Below are positions 29,944-38,721 of a stretch of 41,545 nt of DNA, one piece after another. Origin of the DNA: Rhodoferax sp. (lineage in GTDB: Bacteria > Pseudomonadota > Gammaproteobacteria > Burkholderiales > Burkholderiaceae_C); assembly GCF_010365055.1 (NCBI RefSeq), contig NZ_JAAFHA010000026.1:1-41545 (forward strand), in the 5' to 3' direction. Below the pieces are notes generated by a model. That model did not search any database, was not told the origin of the DNA, and saw only the letters and a list, made by a program, of their open reading frames with translations. Every line of letters begins with the position of its first letter. The stretch's first letter is position 1. A program made the translations under genes and the position numbers.

Positions 29944-31158
29944 TCAGTGGGCGGGCGCCGCTGGGGTGTCGCGGTCCAGGAATTTCAACAAGGTGGTCTT
30001 GCTGATGGCGCCGCAATAGCGTCCGTCCTGCGCTACCACCGGGACAGCGTAGGGCGCATGCGCGACCTGCCCGTACAAATTGTTCACGTAGGCATCGCCC
30101 GTGATGGGCTCAACACCGGGCAGAAAAGCCTGCGCCAGGCCGAGCGGGCCCACATGTTGGTGCAGTGCCTTGCGCAGCGACTCGACCGAGACCATGCCGA
30201 GGTACTGCTCCGAGGGGCTGACCACGTAGGCGTAGTCGCGGTCGCGGTCCTCCAGCATCTTGAGCGCGGCGCGCGAGCCCCGGCTGGCGTGCTCGGACAC
30301 CACCACTTGGCTCTTGCGAGCAATGTCAGCGGCCTTGAAAACGGCAGCGGCATCGACCCCATGGGTGAAGCTGCGCACATAGTCGTCAGCCGGGTTGCGC
30401 AGAATCTCGTCGGGGGTGCCGACCTGCACCACCTGGCCGTCCTTCATGATCGCGATGCGGTCGCCAATGCGCATGGCTTCGTCCAGATCGTGGGAGATGA
30501 AGATGATGGTGCGGCGCTTGATTTCCTGCAGGCGCAGCAGTTCCGACTGCATATCGGTGCGGATGATCGGGTCGAGCGCTGAAAACGCCTCATCCATCAG
30601 CAAGATGGACGGATCGGAGGCCAAGGCACGCGCCAGCCCGACGCGCTGCTGCATGCCGCCCGAGAGTTCGTCCGGGTAGCTCGCGCCCCAACCACTCAAG
30701 CCCACCTGGTCTAGCGCCTGGCTGGCCTGCGCATGGCGCTCGGCGCGGCCAACGCCTGCGAGCTCCAGGCCCAGCGCCGTGTTGTCCAGCACCGTCATGT
30801 GCGGCATCAGCGCGAAGGACTGGAACACCATGCTGATGTCCTTGCGCCGCAGGGCACGCAGCTTGCCGTCGGACAGCGCGTCAATATCGGTGCCGTCAAT
30901 CAGAATGCGGCCCGCGGTCGGCTCGATCAGCAGGTTGAGCATGCGCACCAACGTCGATTTGCCCGAGCCCGACAGACCCATCACCACGAATATTTCACCG
31001 GGTTCAATGGTGAGGCTGACGTCGAACACGCCAATGGTGCAGCCGGTTTGCGCCAGGATGTCAGCCTTGGTCTTTCCCTGGCGCACGAGTTGCAGCGCGG
31101 CTTGCGGCTCGTCGCCGAATACCTTGAACACCTGGTCGATGATGATTTGTTTGGCCAC
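29944..31158 (-). CDS. proV: Glycine betaine/proline ABC transporter, ATPase (GTG start)
   Basis: ATP-binding subunit with C-terminal osmosensing CBS domains, 404 residues. Walker [10 protein letters not shown] is at 61-69, the signature [17 protein letters not shown] near 170, Walker [15 protein letters not shown] near 192, and the H-loop [10 protein letters not shown] near 222. CBS domains cover about 280-400 ([40 protein letters not shown]). The initiation codon is GTG at 31158 with GGAGG nine bases upstream. It is the first gene of the operon, behind a structured leader of about 255 nt. Confidence 0.95.
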   Translation of the reverse strand: MAKQIIIDQVFKVFGDEPQAALQLVRQGKTKADILAQTGCTIGVFDVSLTIEPGEIFVVMGLSGSGKSTLVRMLNLLIEPTAGRILIDGTDIDALSDGKLRALRRKDISMVFQSFALMPHMTVLDNTALGLELAGVGRAERHAQASQALDQVGLSGWGASYPDELSGGMQQRVGLARALASDPSILLMDEAFSALDPIIRTDMQSELLRLQEIKRRTIIFISHDLDEAMRIGDRIAIMKDGQVVQVGTPDEILRNPADDYVRSFTHGVDAAAVFKAADIARKSQVVVSEHASRGSRAALKMLEDRDRDYAYVVSPSEQYLGMVSVESLRKALHQHVGPLGLAQAFLPGVEPITGDAYVNNLYGQVAHAPYAVPVVAQDGRYCGAISKTTLLKFLDRDTPAAPAH

Positions 31159-31304
31159 GCGGGGTGCCTCCTGGGTTGATGGCTAAAAGAAAGCGCTGGA
31201 CAGCGCGACACGGGCGTCGCTTTGCAGCGCAGATGCGTGGCAGCAAAAGAGATCCGTTTGGAGCGCTCATGAACCGTGCAGGCGCCCGGCCATGGCAGGA
31301 CGCT

Positions 31305-31413
31305 GAAAAAAGCGTGGCCGAAAATTCGGCCAATGGGATCGGCCACAAGGGCTGGACCTGGCAATTTACCCCCGTCGGGAGGCAAGTTACCCATGCTTTA
31401 GGTTTTAAAGCAG
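31305..31413 (-). ncRNA. Candidate attenuator leader or ~110-nt small RNA before proV
   Basis: Transcription from the consensus promoter should start near 31413. The RNA can form GCTTT/AAAGC and CCC/GGG stems, then GGCCGAA-TT-TTCGGCC (31331-31316) or the alternative GTGGCCGA/TCGGCCAC (31346-31314), followed by six U residues (31311-31306). That is an intrinsic terminator about 110 nt into the leader and 150 nt before proV. It could attenuate proVWX or end a free small RNA. The two overlapping stems could be alternative states. Confidence 0.5.
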
Positions 31414-31419
31414 CTTTTC

Positions 31420-31468
31420 ATTATAGCTTTGAGCTATTTGAATGTCAAGAGAATATTTGTACAAATAT
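31420..31468 (-). promoter_or_regulatory. Consensus sigma70 promoter with adjacent 16-bp palindrome (proVWX)
   Basis: On the minus strand TTGACA (31448-31443) and TATAAT (31425-31420) are both perfect and separated by exactly 17 bp. Four bases upstream of the -35 lies ATATTTGTACAAATAT (31468-31453), a perfect 16-bp palindrome centred near -47. The spacer also contains ATAGCT-TTG-AGCTAT. The shape of the palindrome suits a dimeric regulator, perhaps of the GntR class, but none is encoded nearby. Confidence 0.75.
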
Positions 31469-31491
31469 ACACAAAAGGAGACAAGCGCCGC

Positions 31492-32625
31492 TCAGGCTGG
31501 GTCGGGCGGCGGCGGGATCAGCACAAATTTGCCGACATGGGTCTTGTCAAGAAACGCGCGTTGCGCCTGTGCGATTTGGTCGAGTGCAAAGCTTTGCGCC
31601 ACCAGTGGCTGCAACTCGCCGCGCTCGATGTAGTCCACCAAGTTGGCAAATACGGGCTCGGCCCAGGCGGTGCAGCCCAGCAGCGTGAGGTTCTTCAGGT
31701 AAAGCGTGCGCAGGTCCAGGGTCACCAGTGGGCCGGCAATCGCGCCCGATGACACATAGCGCCCGCCCGGTTTGAGCAGCTTGAGCAGGGTGCCAAAAGC
31801 CGGCCCCGCCACGTTGTCAACCACCAGGTCCACCGTGTTCTCGCCCAGACTCGCCACCCAATCATCTTCCCGCGCCAGCACAAGTTCCGCGCCCAGGGCT
31901 TTGACTTGCGCCATCTTGGCGCGCCCCGCGATAGCGGTCACAAACGCCCCGCGCCGCTTGGCCAGTTGCACCACCGCCGAGCCGACGCCGCCGGACGCGC
32001 CCGTCACCACGACCTGCTCGCGCCGGCCCAGCTGCGCCCGCTGCAACATGTTTTCGGCGGTGCCATAAGCGCAGGGAATGGTCGCCAGCTCGGCGTCGCT
32101 CCAGTCGCAGTTCACCGCGAACACCTCGCCCGCAGGCACTTTGACGAATTGCGCGAACGCGCCGTCAAATTCAGAGCCCATCCAGATATTCTCCTGCGAG
32201 CCAAAGCCAGAGGGGCGCATGCTGGGGCGCACCAGCACGCGCAGGCCCAGCAACTGTTCACTGACGCCCGGCGCAACAGCCACCACATGGCCGCAGCAAT
32301 CGGTGCCCTGAATGAAGGGGAAGGGCGTGGGCGCGCTCCAGCCGCCGTCCGGCGTTTCTTGCGCCGTCTGGTTCTCACGCGCCAGCGCCACGTCTTGCGT
32401 GGCCGTGGTCACGGACGCCGCGTACCAGCCCAGCCGGGTGTTGATGTCGGTGTTGTTGACGCTGGCCGCCAGCACCTGCAGCAGCACCTCGCCTGGCGCC
32501 AGCGTGGGTACCGGCACGTCCCGGTAGACGAGCTGCTCGTAGCCGCCATGCCCGGTGGTCACCACGGCTTTCATCGTGCACTGGCCGCCGCCCAAGTCAA
32601 AGCGCTCGGGGTCTTGTTGTTTCAT
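31492..32625 (-). CDS. Medium-chain (quinone oxidoreductase-like) dehydrogenase
   Basis: A 377-residue NAD(P)H-dependent MDR-superfamily protein. The GroES-like domain (TLAPGEVLLQVLAASVNNTD near 41-60; FIQGTDCCGHVVAVAPGV near 104-121) is followed by the Rossmann motif VVVTGASGGVGSAVVQLAK near 205-223, and the C-terminal FLDKTHVGKFVL. The four-cysteine structural zinc lobe is absent, so it is closer to zeta-crystallin-type quinone oxidoreductases than to zinc alcohol dehydrogenases. Substrate unknown. The ATG at 32625 has GGAG upstream; an internal ATG at 32574 (MKAVVTTG) is where homology strictly begins. It follows the DsbA-like gene by 88 bp. Confidence 0.82.
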   Translation of the reverse strand: MKQQDPERFDLGGGQCTMKAVVTTGHGGYEQLVYRDVPVPTLAPGEVLLQVLAASVNNTDINTRLGWYAASVTTATQDVALARENQTAQETPDGGWSAPTPFPFIQGTDCCGHVVAVAPGVSEQLLGLRVLVRPSMRPSGFGSQENIWMGSEFDGAFAQFVKVPAGEVFAVNCDWSDAELATIPCAYGTAENMLQRAQLGRREQVVVTGASGGVGSAVVQLAKRRGAFVTAIAGRAKMAQVKALGAELVLAREDDWVASLGENTVDLVVDNVAGPAFGTLLKLLKPGGRYVSSGAIAGPLVTLDLRTLYLKNLTLLGCTAWAEPVFANLVDYIERGELQPLVAQSFALDQIAQAQRAFLDKTHVGKFVLIPPPPDPA

Positions 32626-32713
32626 GGCGGCGACTCCGGTATGGATGGATTGAAAGAAGCGGGCGCGATGAGCGGCATCGCCGCGGCGGTGGCAAAGGTT
32701 GGAATTGCCTGCG

Positions 32714-33376
32714 TTACTCTCTTGGCTGGCTGGCCGCAATCTGGCGCAGTGCCTGCTCGAACACCGTTACCGGCTGGCCACCCGAGATCAGATGCTGATC
32801 GTTGATGATGATCGCCGGCACCGATTGAATGCCCTGGCTGGTGTAGAACGCTTCGCGCTGGCGCACCTCGGGGGCGAATTCGTCACTGGCCAAAATGGCG
32901 CGTGCGTGCGCCACATCCAGACCCGCCAGCGCCACCGCAGCCAGCAAAACTTCGTGCGACTCCATGCTTTGGCCCTGGGTATGGCAGGCCACCAGCAGCG
33001 CCTTCTTCAGCGCGGGCTGCTGGGTTGGTGTTTCGAGTCCAGCCCAGTGCAGCAAGCGGTGCGCGTCGAAGGTGTTGTAGATGCGGCCGCGCCCGGCGGG
33101 ATTGAAACTGAAACCAACCTCGGCCCCGCGCTGGCGAATGGTGTCGCGAATCTGTGCCTGCTGCTCGGGCGTGGAGCCGTACTTCTGCGCCAGATGCTCA
33201 CCAATGTCTTGGCCACCGGCGGGCATTTGCGAGTTGAGCTCGAACGGCTGGAAGTGCAACTCCGCCGTGACCTCGCCCTGCAGGCGGTCCAGCGCCTGCT
33301 CCAGTGACGCCAATCCGATGGCGCACCAGGGACAGGAAATGTCGGAGACGAAATCGATCTTCAGGGCGTGGATCAT
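32714..33376 (-). CDS. DsbA-family (FrnE-like) thiol oxidoreductase
   Basis: A 220-residue cytoplasmic thioredoxin-fold protein. The active site is C15-P-W-C18 in VSDISCPWCAIG, the helical insert spans about 60-165 (RIYNTFDAHRLLHWAGLETP is typical), and the cis-proline is in GIQSVPAIIINDQ. FrnE-type proteins act as disulfide oxidoreductases or isomerases, and several belong to the DSBA/2-hydroxychromene-2-carboxylate isomerase group. No signal peptide is present. The ATG at 33376 has no strong ribosome-binding site; the upstream extension to 33607 does not look coding. Confidence 0.87.
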   Translation of the reverse strand: MIHALKIDFVSDISCPWCAIGLASLEQALDRLQGEVTAELHFQPFELNSQMPAGGQDIGEHLAQKYGSTPEQQAQIRDTIRQRGAEVGFSFNPAGRGRIYNTFDAHRLLHWAGLETPTQQPALKKALLVACHTQGQSMESHEVLLAAVALAGLDVAHARAILASDEFAPEVRQREAFYTSQGIQSVPAIIINDQHLISGGQPVTVFEQALRQIAASQPRE

Positions 33377-33742
33377 AAGGCGGGGTCTGGCGGACTGACA
33401 TTGAAAGCCAGATTGTCGGACAAGACCAAATGCCTTGCGGCGAGGGGGCTTCTCACCACTGGGCATGGCTCCGATCACACTCGGCAGTTTTCTGTGCCTA
33501 AAAAGGCACTCTCGAGAAGTGACGGACGGACCTGTGGCATATTCGTGGCCCCACCATGGTCGCCGCCAACCGCAAGGGCGGAAGTCGGTGTAAACCGGCG
33601 GGTTCAAGCGTGCCGGACACCCGCTTGATGCTGATTTTGAGAGCCATGAGAATGAATATTTCCGTTCGGACCGAGCGGGTCGCCGCCTGGGTCCATCACC
33701 GCCCGAAAACCCCGGACAAACGCAAGACGAAGGGAGGATGAC
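33377..33742. other. Intergenic region of 366 bp between divergent genes
   Basis: This region should contain both divergent promoters, but I find no convincing -35/-10 pair. It holds a GTGCC-N6-GGCAC stem (33494-33509) without a T-run, and an open frame reaching the next gene. A possible 31-residue basic peptide (33646-33741) is listed separately. Nothing else stands out. Confidence 0.5.
33646..33741 (+). CDS. Very tentative small basic ORF upstream of the DUF482 gene
   Basis: A 31-residue frame from ATG 33646, starting MRMNISVRTERVAAWVHHRP and rich in Lys and Arg, whose stop lies one base before the ATG of the DUF482 gene. GAGAG precedes the start. The closeness suggests possible translational coupling, but composition and conservation cannot be judged here. 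It could be chance. Confidence 0.18.
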   Translation: MRMNISVRTERVAAWVHHRPKTPDKRKTKGG

Positions 33743-35005
33743 ATGCCTGAAAACGACTATGTCATCCGCGTGCTGGACTCACCGCTGCAGGTTGATGCTG
33801 CTGCCTGGAACGGTCTCCTTGCCACCCAGGATCCGGCCAGCGCACCCAACCCCTTCATGCGCCACGAATACCTGGCAGCCCTGCTGGCCAGCGGCAGCGC
33901 CACGTCCGAAACGGGCTGGACGGCGCGTTTTGTCACGTTGTGGCAGCAAGGTCTGCTGGTCGGCGCCTGCGCGCTGTACCTGAAGGACCACTCGTACGGC
34001 GAGTATGTGTTCGACCACGCCTGGGCCAACGCCTACCGGCAGCACGGCCTGGCCTACTACCCCAAAGCCGTCGTCGCCTCGCCATTCACACCGGTGCCCG
34101 GAGCCCGCCTGCTGGCCCGTGACGCGGCAACCCGCACGCGACTGATCAGGGCCTTGATCGCGTGGTGCAGCGAACAAGGCCTGTCTTCCTTGCACCTGCT
34201 GTTTGCCAGTGACGACGATGTTGCCGCCTGCCAAGAAGCGGGCTTGCTGCTGCGGCACAACGTGCAATTTCATTGGACCAATAGAGCCCCCACGCTTGCC
34301 ACCGCCGTGCCTATGGCGCACGTTCCTGGGACTTGCGGCTACCGGGACTTCGACGATTTCCTGCTGTCGCTGAACCCGGAAAAGCGCAAGAAGATTCGCC
34401 AGGAGCGGCGCAAGGTACACGACGCAGGCGTCAGCTTTCGCTGGTCGCTGGGCGCGGCGATTGCCAGCGCCGACTGGGATTTCTTCTACCGTTGTTACGA
34501 AAACACGTACTACGAGCATAGCAACGCGCCCTACCTGAGTCGCGCCTTCTTCCAGCGCATGGCCGACACCATGGCGGAGAACTGGCTGCTCTTTGTGGCT
34601 GAGCGCGATGGTCACTCCGTCGCGACGAGCTTGATCGCTGTCAGCACTGACGGGGAAATGGCTGGCGGCGGGTCGACGGCAACAACAAAAATCGCCTACG
34701 GCCGTTACTGGGGGGCGCTGGAGCGGGTCGATTGCCTGCACTTTGAAGCCTGTTATTACCAGCCGCTGGCTTGGTGCATCGAGCACGGCTACCAGCGTTT
34801 TGAAGGCGGCGCCCAGGGCGAACACAAAATGGCCCGTGCCCTGATGCCGGTGAAAACCACCAGCGCCCACTGGCTGGCGCATCCGGATTTTGCCGACGCG
34901 GTCGAGCGTTTCCTGGCGCGCGAGGGAGAAGGTATCAGCGCTTACCTGGAAGCGCTGGCGCAACGCCATCCGTTCAGGCGCGACGGGTCGGAAGAAAACG
35001 CCTGA
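33743..35005 (+). CDS. DUF482/FemAB-like acyltransferase-fold protein
   Basis: A 420-residue protein of the peptidogalycan biosynthesis (DUF482) family, which has a FemAB/GNAT-like fold. Family blocks are NPFMRHEYLAALLASGSA, ALYLKDHSYGEYVFDHAWAN, YYPKAVVASPFTPVPGARLL, FDDFLLSLNPEKRKKIRQER, ENTYYEHSNAPYLSRAFFQR, FEACYYQPLAWCIEHGYQRF and GGAQGEHKMARAL. No signal peptide. The biochemical role is unknown; transfer of an acyl or aminoacyl group is inferred from the fold only. The ATG at 33743 has GGGAGG seven bases upstream. Repeat copy D follows the stop by 6 bp. Confidence 0.9.
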   Translation: MPENDYVIRVLDSPLQVDAAAWNGLLATQDPASAPNPFMRHEYLAALLASGSATSETGWTARFVTLWQQGLLVGACALYLKDHSYGEYVFDHAWANAYRQHGLAYYPKAVVASPFTPVPGARLLARDAATRTRLIRALIAWCSEQGLSSLHLLFASDDDVAACQEAGLLLRHNVQFHWTNRAPTLATAVPMAHVPGTCGYRDFDDFLLSLNPEKRKKIRQERRKVHDAGVSFRWSLGAAIASADWDFFYRCYENTYYEHSNAPYLSRAFFQRMADTMAENWLLFVAERDGHSVATSLIAVSTDGEMAGGGSTATTKIAYGRYWGALERVDCLHFEACYYQPLAWCIEHGYQRFEGGAQGEHKMARALMPVKTTSAHWLAHPDFADAVERFLAREGEGISAYLEALAQRHPFRRDGSEENA

Positions 35006-35011
35006 AGAAAT

Positions 35012-35066
35012 GCTATTCTATTGATAGCTCAGTACTCCCGAATCTCCTGGGCTAGAGGCCTATTTG
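35012..35066 (-). repeat. Dispersed short repeat, copy D, between convergent genes
   Basis: On the minus strand CAAATAGGCCTCTAGCCC is followed by a diverged centre and GAGCTATCAATAGAATAGC; the last part is GCTAT-N7-ATAGC, the same stem and loop length as copy A. It fills the 63-bp gap between the DUF482 and ubiD stop codons and ends 3 bp from the latter. Confidence 0.6.
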
Positions 35067-35068
35067 GC

Positions 35069-36553
35069 TTATAAACCCAGCGTCTGCCAAACCTGCTCCA
35101 CCTTGGCCGTGACGTCGGCACTCATGGTCAAGGGTCGGCCCCACTCCCGGCTGGTCTCGCCCGGCCACTTGTTGGTGGCGTCCAGCCCCATCTTGCTGCC
35201 CAGGCCGCTCACCGGTGAGGCAAAGTCAAGGTAGTCGATCGGCGTGCTGTCGGCCAGCAGCGTGTCGCGCGTCGGGTCGACCCGGGTCGTGATGGCCCAG
35301 ATCACGTCTTTCCAGTCGCGGATGTTGACGTCATCGTCCACCACCACAATGAATTTGGTGTACATGAACTGGCGCAAGAAGCTCCAGATGCCAAACATCA
35401 CGCGGCGGGCGTGGCCGGGATAGGACTTCTTGATTTGCACAACGGCCAGGCGGTAGCTGCAACCTTCAGGCGGCAGATAGAAGTCGGTGATTTCGGGGTA
35501 TTGGCGCTGTAGCAGCGGCACAAACAGCTCGTTCAGCGCCAACGCCAGCATGGCGGGCTCATCGGGCGGCTTGCCGGTGTAGGTCGAGTGGTAAATCGGG
35601 TCGCGGCGCTGCGTGATGCGGTCGATCGTGAACACCGGGAACTCGGCCTGCTCGTTGTAGTAGCCGGTGTGGTCGCCATACGGGCCTTCCATGGCGTGCT
35701 CGAAGCCGCTGGCATGCGCGGCATCAGGGTAGATGTGGCCCTCCAACACGATCTCGGCAAAGGCCGGTACGCGTAGTTCGCTGCCCAGGGCTTTGACCAG
35801 CTCGGTGCGGCTACCGCGTAAGAGGCCGGCAAACTGGTATTCGCTCAAAGAATCGGGCACCGGGGTCACCGCCCCCAAAATGGTGGCCGGGTCCGCGCCG
35901 AGGGCCACGCACACCGGGTAGGGCTGACCGGGGTGCAGGGCCGCGTGCTCCTTGAAGTCCAGCGCGCCGCCGCGCTGGGCCAGCCAGCGCATGATGACTT
36001 TGTTGCGTGCCAGCACCTGCTGGCGGTAGATGCCCAGGTTTTGCCGCGCCTTGTGCGGGCCCTGGGTAATGACCAGGCCCCAGGTGATCAGCGGCGCCAC
36101 ATCGCCGGGCCAGCAGTGCTGAACCGGCAGGCGCGACAGGTCCACGTCGGCGCCTTCCCAAACGATCTCCTGACACGGTGCGCTGCGCAGCTCTTTGGGC
36201 GCCATGTTCCACAGCGTCTTGACCAGGCTGCCCATGCCGATCAGCTCCTTGAAGCCTTTCGGTGCTTCAGGTTCCTTGAGGGTGGCGAGCACATGCCCAA
36301 ACTGGCGCAGCTCGCTCACATCATTGACGCCCATGCCCAGCGCGACGCGCCGGGTCGTGCCAAACAGATTGCCCAGCACCGGCACGCTGTGGCCGGTGGG
36401 GTGTTCGAACAGCAAAGCGGGGCCGCCGGCGCGCAGAGTCCGGTCGCACAGGGCGGTCATCTCCAGATGCGGCGACACCTCGGCCTGCACGCGTTTGAGC
36501 TCACCCAATTGTTCCAACTGCTGGATGAAATCCCGAAGGTCGCGGTAGGCCAT
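35069..36553 (-). CDS. ubiD: 4-hydroxy-3-polyprenylbenzoate decarboxylase
   Basis: Removes the carboxyl group of the prenylated benzoate in ubiquinone synthesis using prenylated FMN made by UbiX. The 494-residue protein has the family start [29 protein letters not shown] near 172-180 (cofactor binding), EFAEIV-type loops near 265, and the diagnostic [11 protein letters not shown] at 289-299. The length matches E. coli UbiD. The ATG at 36553 is 7 bp from the ubiX stop. Its placement in an operon with ubiT, ubiV and ubiU ties decarboxylation to the oxygen-independent pathway. Confidence 0.97.
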   Translation of the reverse strand: MAYRDLRDFIQQLEQLGELKRVQAEVSPHLEMTALCDRTLRAGGPALLFEHPTGHSVPVLGNLFGTTRRVALGMGVNDVSELRQFGHVLATLKEPEAPKGFKELIGMGSLVKTLWNMAPKELRSAPCQEIVWEGADVDLSRLPVQHCWPGDVAPLITWGLVITQGPHKARQNLGIYRQQVLARNKVIMRWLAQRGGALDFKEHAALHPGQPYPVCVALGADPATILGAVTPVPDSLSEYQFAGLLRGSRTELVKALGSELRVPAFAEIVLEGHIYPDAAHASGFEHAMEGPYGDHTGYYNEQAEFPVFTIDRITQRRDPIYHSTYTGKPPDEPAMLALALNELFVPLLQRQYPEITDFYLPPEGCSYRLAVVQIKKSYPGHARRVMFGIWSFLRQFMYTKFIVVVDDDVNIRDWKDVIWAITTRVDPTRDTLLADSTPIDYLDFASPVSGLGSKMGLDATNKWPGETSREWGRPLTMSADVTAKVEQVWQTLGL

Positions 36554-36560
36554 GGTTTTT

Positions 36561-37154
36561 TTAGTTTGATGCAGTCAGCCCCGCCCAGCGCGGTGCATTC
36601 ATGGCGGGCAAGCCCAGCAGATCGACGACGCGGCTGACCGTGTGGTCCACCATCTCGTCGATCGTCTGCGGGCGGTGATAAAACCCGGGTACCGGCGGGA
36701 AAATGATGCCACCCATCTCGGTCACGCTCGTCATGTTGCGCAAGTGCGCCAGGTTCAAGGGTGTCTCACGCACCATCAAAATCAGTCGACGCCGCTCTTT
36801 CAGCATCACGTCAGCGGCGCGGGTGATCAGGTTGTCGGAGAGTCCCAGCGCCACGGCCGCGAGCGTGCGCATCGAACAGGGCGCCACCACCATGCCGTCA
36901 CACTGAAAAGAGCCGCTGGCAAGCGCAGCGCCCACGTCTTGCACCGGGTAGTTCACATCGGCCAGGGCTTCAACTTCAGCGCGCGTCAGGTCCAGCTCTT
37001 GCTGCAGGTTGAGCCAGCCGGCCTCGGACACGGTCAAATGGGTCTGCACGCCAGGCACGCCGCTCAAGCACTGCAGCAAGCGCACGCCATAGATGGCGCC
37101 GCTGGCACCCGAGATGGCGATGATGATGCGTTTGGCGGGCGTTGATTCAGGCAT
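36561..37154 (-). CDS. ubiX: Flavin prenyltransferase
   Basis: Prenylates FMN with dimethylallyl phosphate to make the UbiD cofactor. The 197-residue protein has [20 protein letters not shown] near the N-terminus, [20 protein letters not shown] in the middle, [20 protein letters not shown] with the catalytic-site Arg/Glu, and the C-terminal [21 protein letters not shown] chose ATG 37154; an in-frame GTG at 37199 would overlap the ubiT stop. No good ribosome-binding site is visible, which suggests coupling to ubiT. Confidence 0.96.
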   Translation of the reverse strand: MPESTPAKRIIIAISGASGAIYGVRLLQCLSGVPGVQTHLTVSEAGWLNLQQELDLTRAEVEALADVNYPVQDVGAALASGSFQCDGMVVAPCSMRTLAAVALGLSDNLITRAADVMLKERRRLILMVRETPLNLAHLRNMTSVTEMGGIIFPPVPGFYHRPQTIDEMVDHTVSRVVDLLGLPAMNAPRWAGLTASN

Positions 37155-37199
37155 GGACAACAGCTCAGGACTCCCGGCCCAAGTCCGCAAGCACAGCAC

Positions 37200-37673
37200 T
37201 CAATGCGGCACCAGCCGGGCGCGCAACCTGGCCAGCACCTGCGCCGGTTTGAACGGCTCCAAATCAAGCACGGGCAGTTCGATGGCATCAATGGTGTTCT
37301 TCACCAGCAGGCCCAGCTCGGTGTCGCCTTCCATCGCCAGGCGGCGGTTGAAGAACAAGGTGTCGGGGTCTTCTTGGCGCCGTGCCAGTTTGACGAAATC
37401 ATGGGCGCCGGCGCTGATGGTGAGGTCGGCCGTGCCGCCTTTAGCGCAAGCCACAAAGCGGTCGCTCTTCCACTCAAAATCAAAGGCCCATTGGGCATCG
37501 GTCACGCACAGGCGCAGCTTCTTGCCGATCAGCATCTGCGTCACATCAGGGTTGAGTTTCTTGGCCAGCGCCAGGTTCAGGCCGGTCACAAACATCACCG
37601 ACCCCGGGAACGCGGGCAGCCGCCCCAACAGTTGCCCGACCGGTGCCGGAATCGTCCATGTTTCTTCGCTCAT
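37200..37673 (-). CDS. ubiT: SCP2-domain ubiquinone-synthesis accessory factor UbiT
   Basis: A 157-residue SCP2/sterol-carrier-type lipid-binding protein. The SCP2 fold is seen in LIGKKLRLCVTDAQWAFDFE, TADLTISAGAHDFVKLARRQ, then EDPDTLFFNRRLAMEGDTEL and GLLVKNTIDAIE. E. coli UbiT (YhbT) is required with UbiU and UbiV for anaerobic ubiquinone synthesis and probably binds lipid intermediates. Assignment rests on the fold plus the direct neighbourhood. The ATG at 37673 has AAAAGGAG upstream and is 12 bp after ubiV. Confidence 0.92.
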   Translation of the reverse strand: MSEETWTIPAPVGQLLGRLPAFPGSVMFVTGLNLALAKKLNPDVTQMLIGKKLRLCVTDAQWAFDFEWKSDRFVACAKGGTADLTISAGAHDFVKLARRQEDPDTLFFNRRLAMEGDTELGLLVKNTIDAIELPVLDLEPFKPAQVLARLRARLVPH

Positions 37674-37685
37674 TTGAAGCTCCTT

Positions 37686-38597
37686 TTAAGCAGGCAGGGG
37701 CACAGCACCGGGCGCCACTTGCTCCAGCCCGGCTTGGCCGTACCAGTACCCGTTGCACGGTTTCTCGGGCATCAAGCCCAGCAGTTCGACGTTGGCAGAC
37801 TCTGCCCCGACGCGCCCCTGGATCACATCCTGAAACAGTTCAACAATGCGCAGGGTGTGCTGCGACTGCGGGCTGATGCGCACCACATCGACACCCATGT
37901 CGCGCATCGCCGCCAACTCGGGTAGCAGGTTGTGCACGCGGGCCGACTGCGTCTGGATGCCGTTGAGCACCAGAAACTCTTCGCTCTCGCGCGTGCGCAT
38001 CATCAGCCCATCCGGATGCTCGATGCATTTGAACTGACAGTCGTCCTTGGGCAAATTGCAGTGGCGCGCGGTAAAACAGCGCGCGGAAAACGCCAGCGGC
38101 ATGCGGCCATAGGCGAACACTTCCGTCTGCACTCCTTCGGGGCAGCCAGCGAGCAGCAGCGCGAGGTCATCGCGCCCCATCTCCAGCGGCATCACCCAGC
38201 GCTGGACGCCCAAAGCCGCCATCCATTGCAGCGTCGGCACGTTGTAGATATTCAGGTGCGCCCCGGCAACGAACGGCACTTTCCCTTCCAGGCAATGCAC
38301 CGCGCCCATGTCATTGGCTTCGACCATGAACTGGGCATTGGCGGTGATCTTGTGCAGCACGGTCACATCGGCGCCGGACTCGATCAGCACCTGGGTGCTC
38401 AAAATCGCTTCTTTGCCAGCGTCACGCAAGGCGGCAGCGATGTCCAGCCAGTCACTCAGCCGCACCTCGTGGCGACGCGAACAAACCGCTTCGCCGAGGT
38501 AGACGATGTCCACCGGCGACTGCGCCACGGCCGCATAGAAAGCCAGCACCTCGTCGCGCGGCCAGTAGTAAAGAAGAGGGCCAAGAGCTAATTTCAT
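37686..38597 (-). CDS. ubiV: O2-independent ubiquinone hydroxylation protein UbiV (U32 peptidase-like, 4Fe-4S)
   Basis: A 303-residue U32-peptidase-family protein that with UbiU hydroxylates the ubiquinone ring without oxygen. Cys39, Cys174, Cys187 and Cys191 have the same relative spacing (13 and 4 in the last three) as the four cluster-binding cysteines I recall for E. coli UbiV (39, 180, 193, 197), so a 4Fe-4S cluster is expected. [20 protein letters not shown] is the diagnostic segment. The ATG is at 38597. The unusual 124-bp gap to ubiU contains a palindromic element, and no clear ribosome-binding site precedes the start. Confidence 0.94.
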   Translation of the reverse strand: MKLALGPLLYYWPRDEVLAFYAAVAQSPVDIVYLGEAVCSRRHEVRLSDWLDIAAALRDAGKEAILSTQVLIESGADVTVLHKITANAQFMVEANDMGAVHCLEGKVPFVAGAHLNIYNVPTLQWMAALGVQRWVMPLEMGRDDLALLLAGCPEGVQTEVFAYGRMPLAFSARCFTARHCNLPKDDCQFKCIEHPDGLMMRTRESEEFLVLNGIQTQSARVHNLLPELAAMRDMGVDVVRISPQSQHTLRIVELFQDVIQGRVGAESANVELLGLMPEKPCNGYWYGQAGLEQVAPGAVPLPA

Positions 38598-38619
38598 AAA
38601 CTAGTTTTCAGATGTTTGA

Positions 38620-38719
38620 GGACTCGCGGAAAACTGTCCCAGCTAGGCGCGCTGACGCAGACAGTACGCAGCGTACGGCAAGGCAGCGCAACGACGCTGG
38701 TGCAGCTTTGCGTGAGTCC
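38620..38719. repeat. ~100-bp palindromic element with terminal inverted repeats
   Basis: The ends GGACTCGCG (38620-38628) and CGTGAGTCC (38711-38719) are inverted. The homology extends inward to 24 bp with about 19 matches. Near the centre GTACGC-A-GCGTAC (38664-38676) is a perfect palindrome, with GCGCTG repeated inverted on either side. As RNA the whole would fold into a long hairpin between ubiU and ubiV. It resembles a REP/MITE-type element. I see no target-site duplication. Confidence 0.6.
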
Positions 38720-38721
38720 GA

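Larger units (their letters stand above)
31159..31491 (-). other. proV upstream region (333 bp without a gene)
   Basis: This gap between the oxidoreductase stop and the proV start holds the palindrome, promoter and terminator-like structure listed separately. A minus-strand frame is open from ATG 31394 through the leader into proV in another frame, but lacks a ribosome-binding site and family features, so I do not call it. The last 140 bp before proV show no further clear signal. Confidence 0.7.

Noticed and set aside
30981..31394. Minus-strand frame of 137 codons through the proV leader
   Set aside because: No ribosome-binding site, runs into proV in another frame, and no recognisable domain; the leader is better explained by RNA structure.
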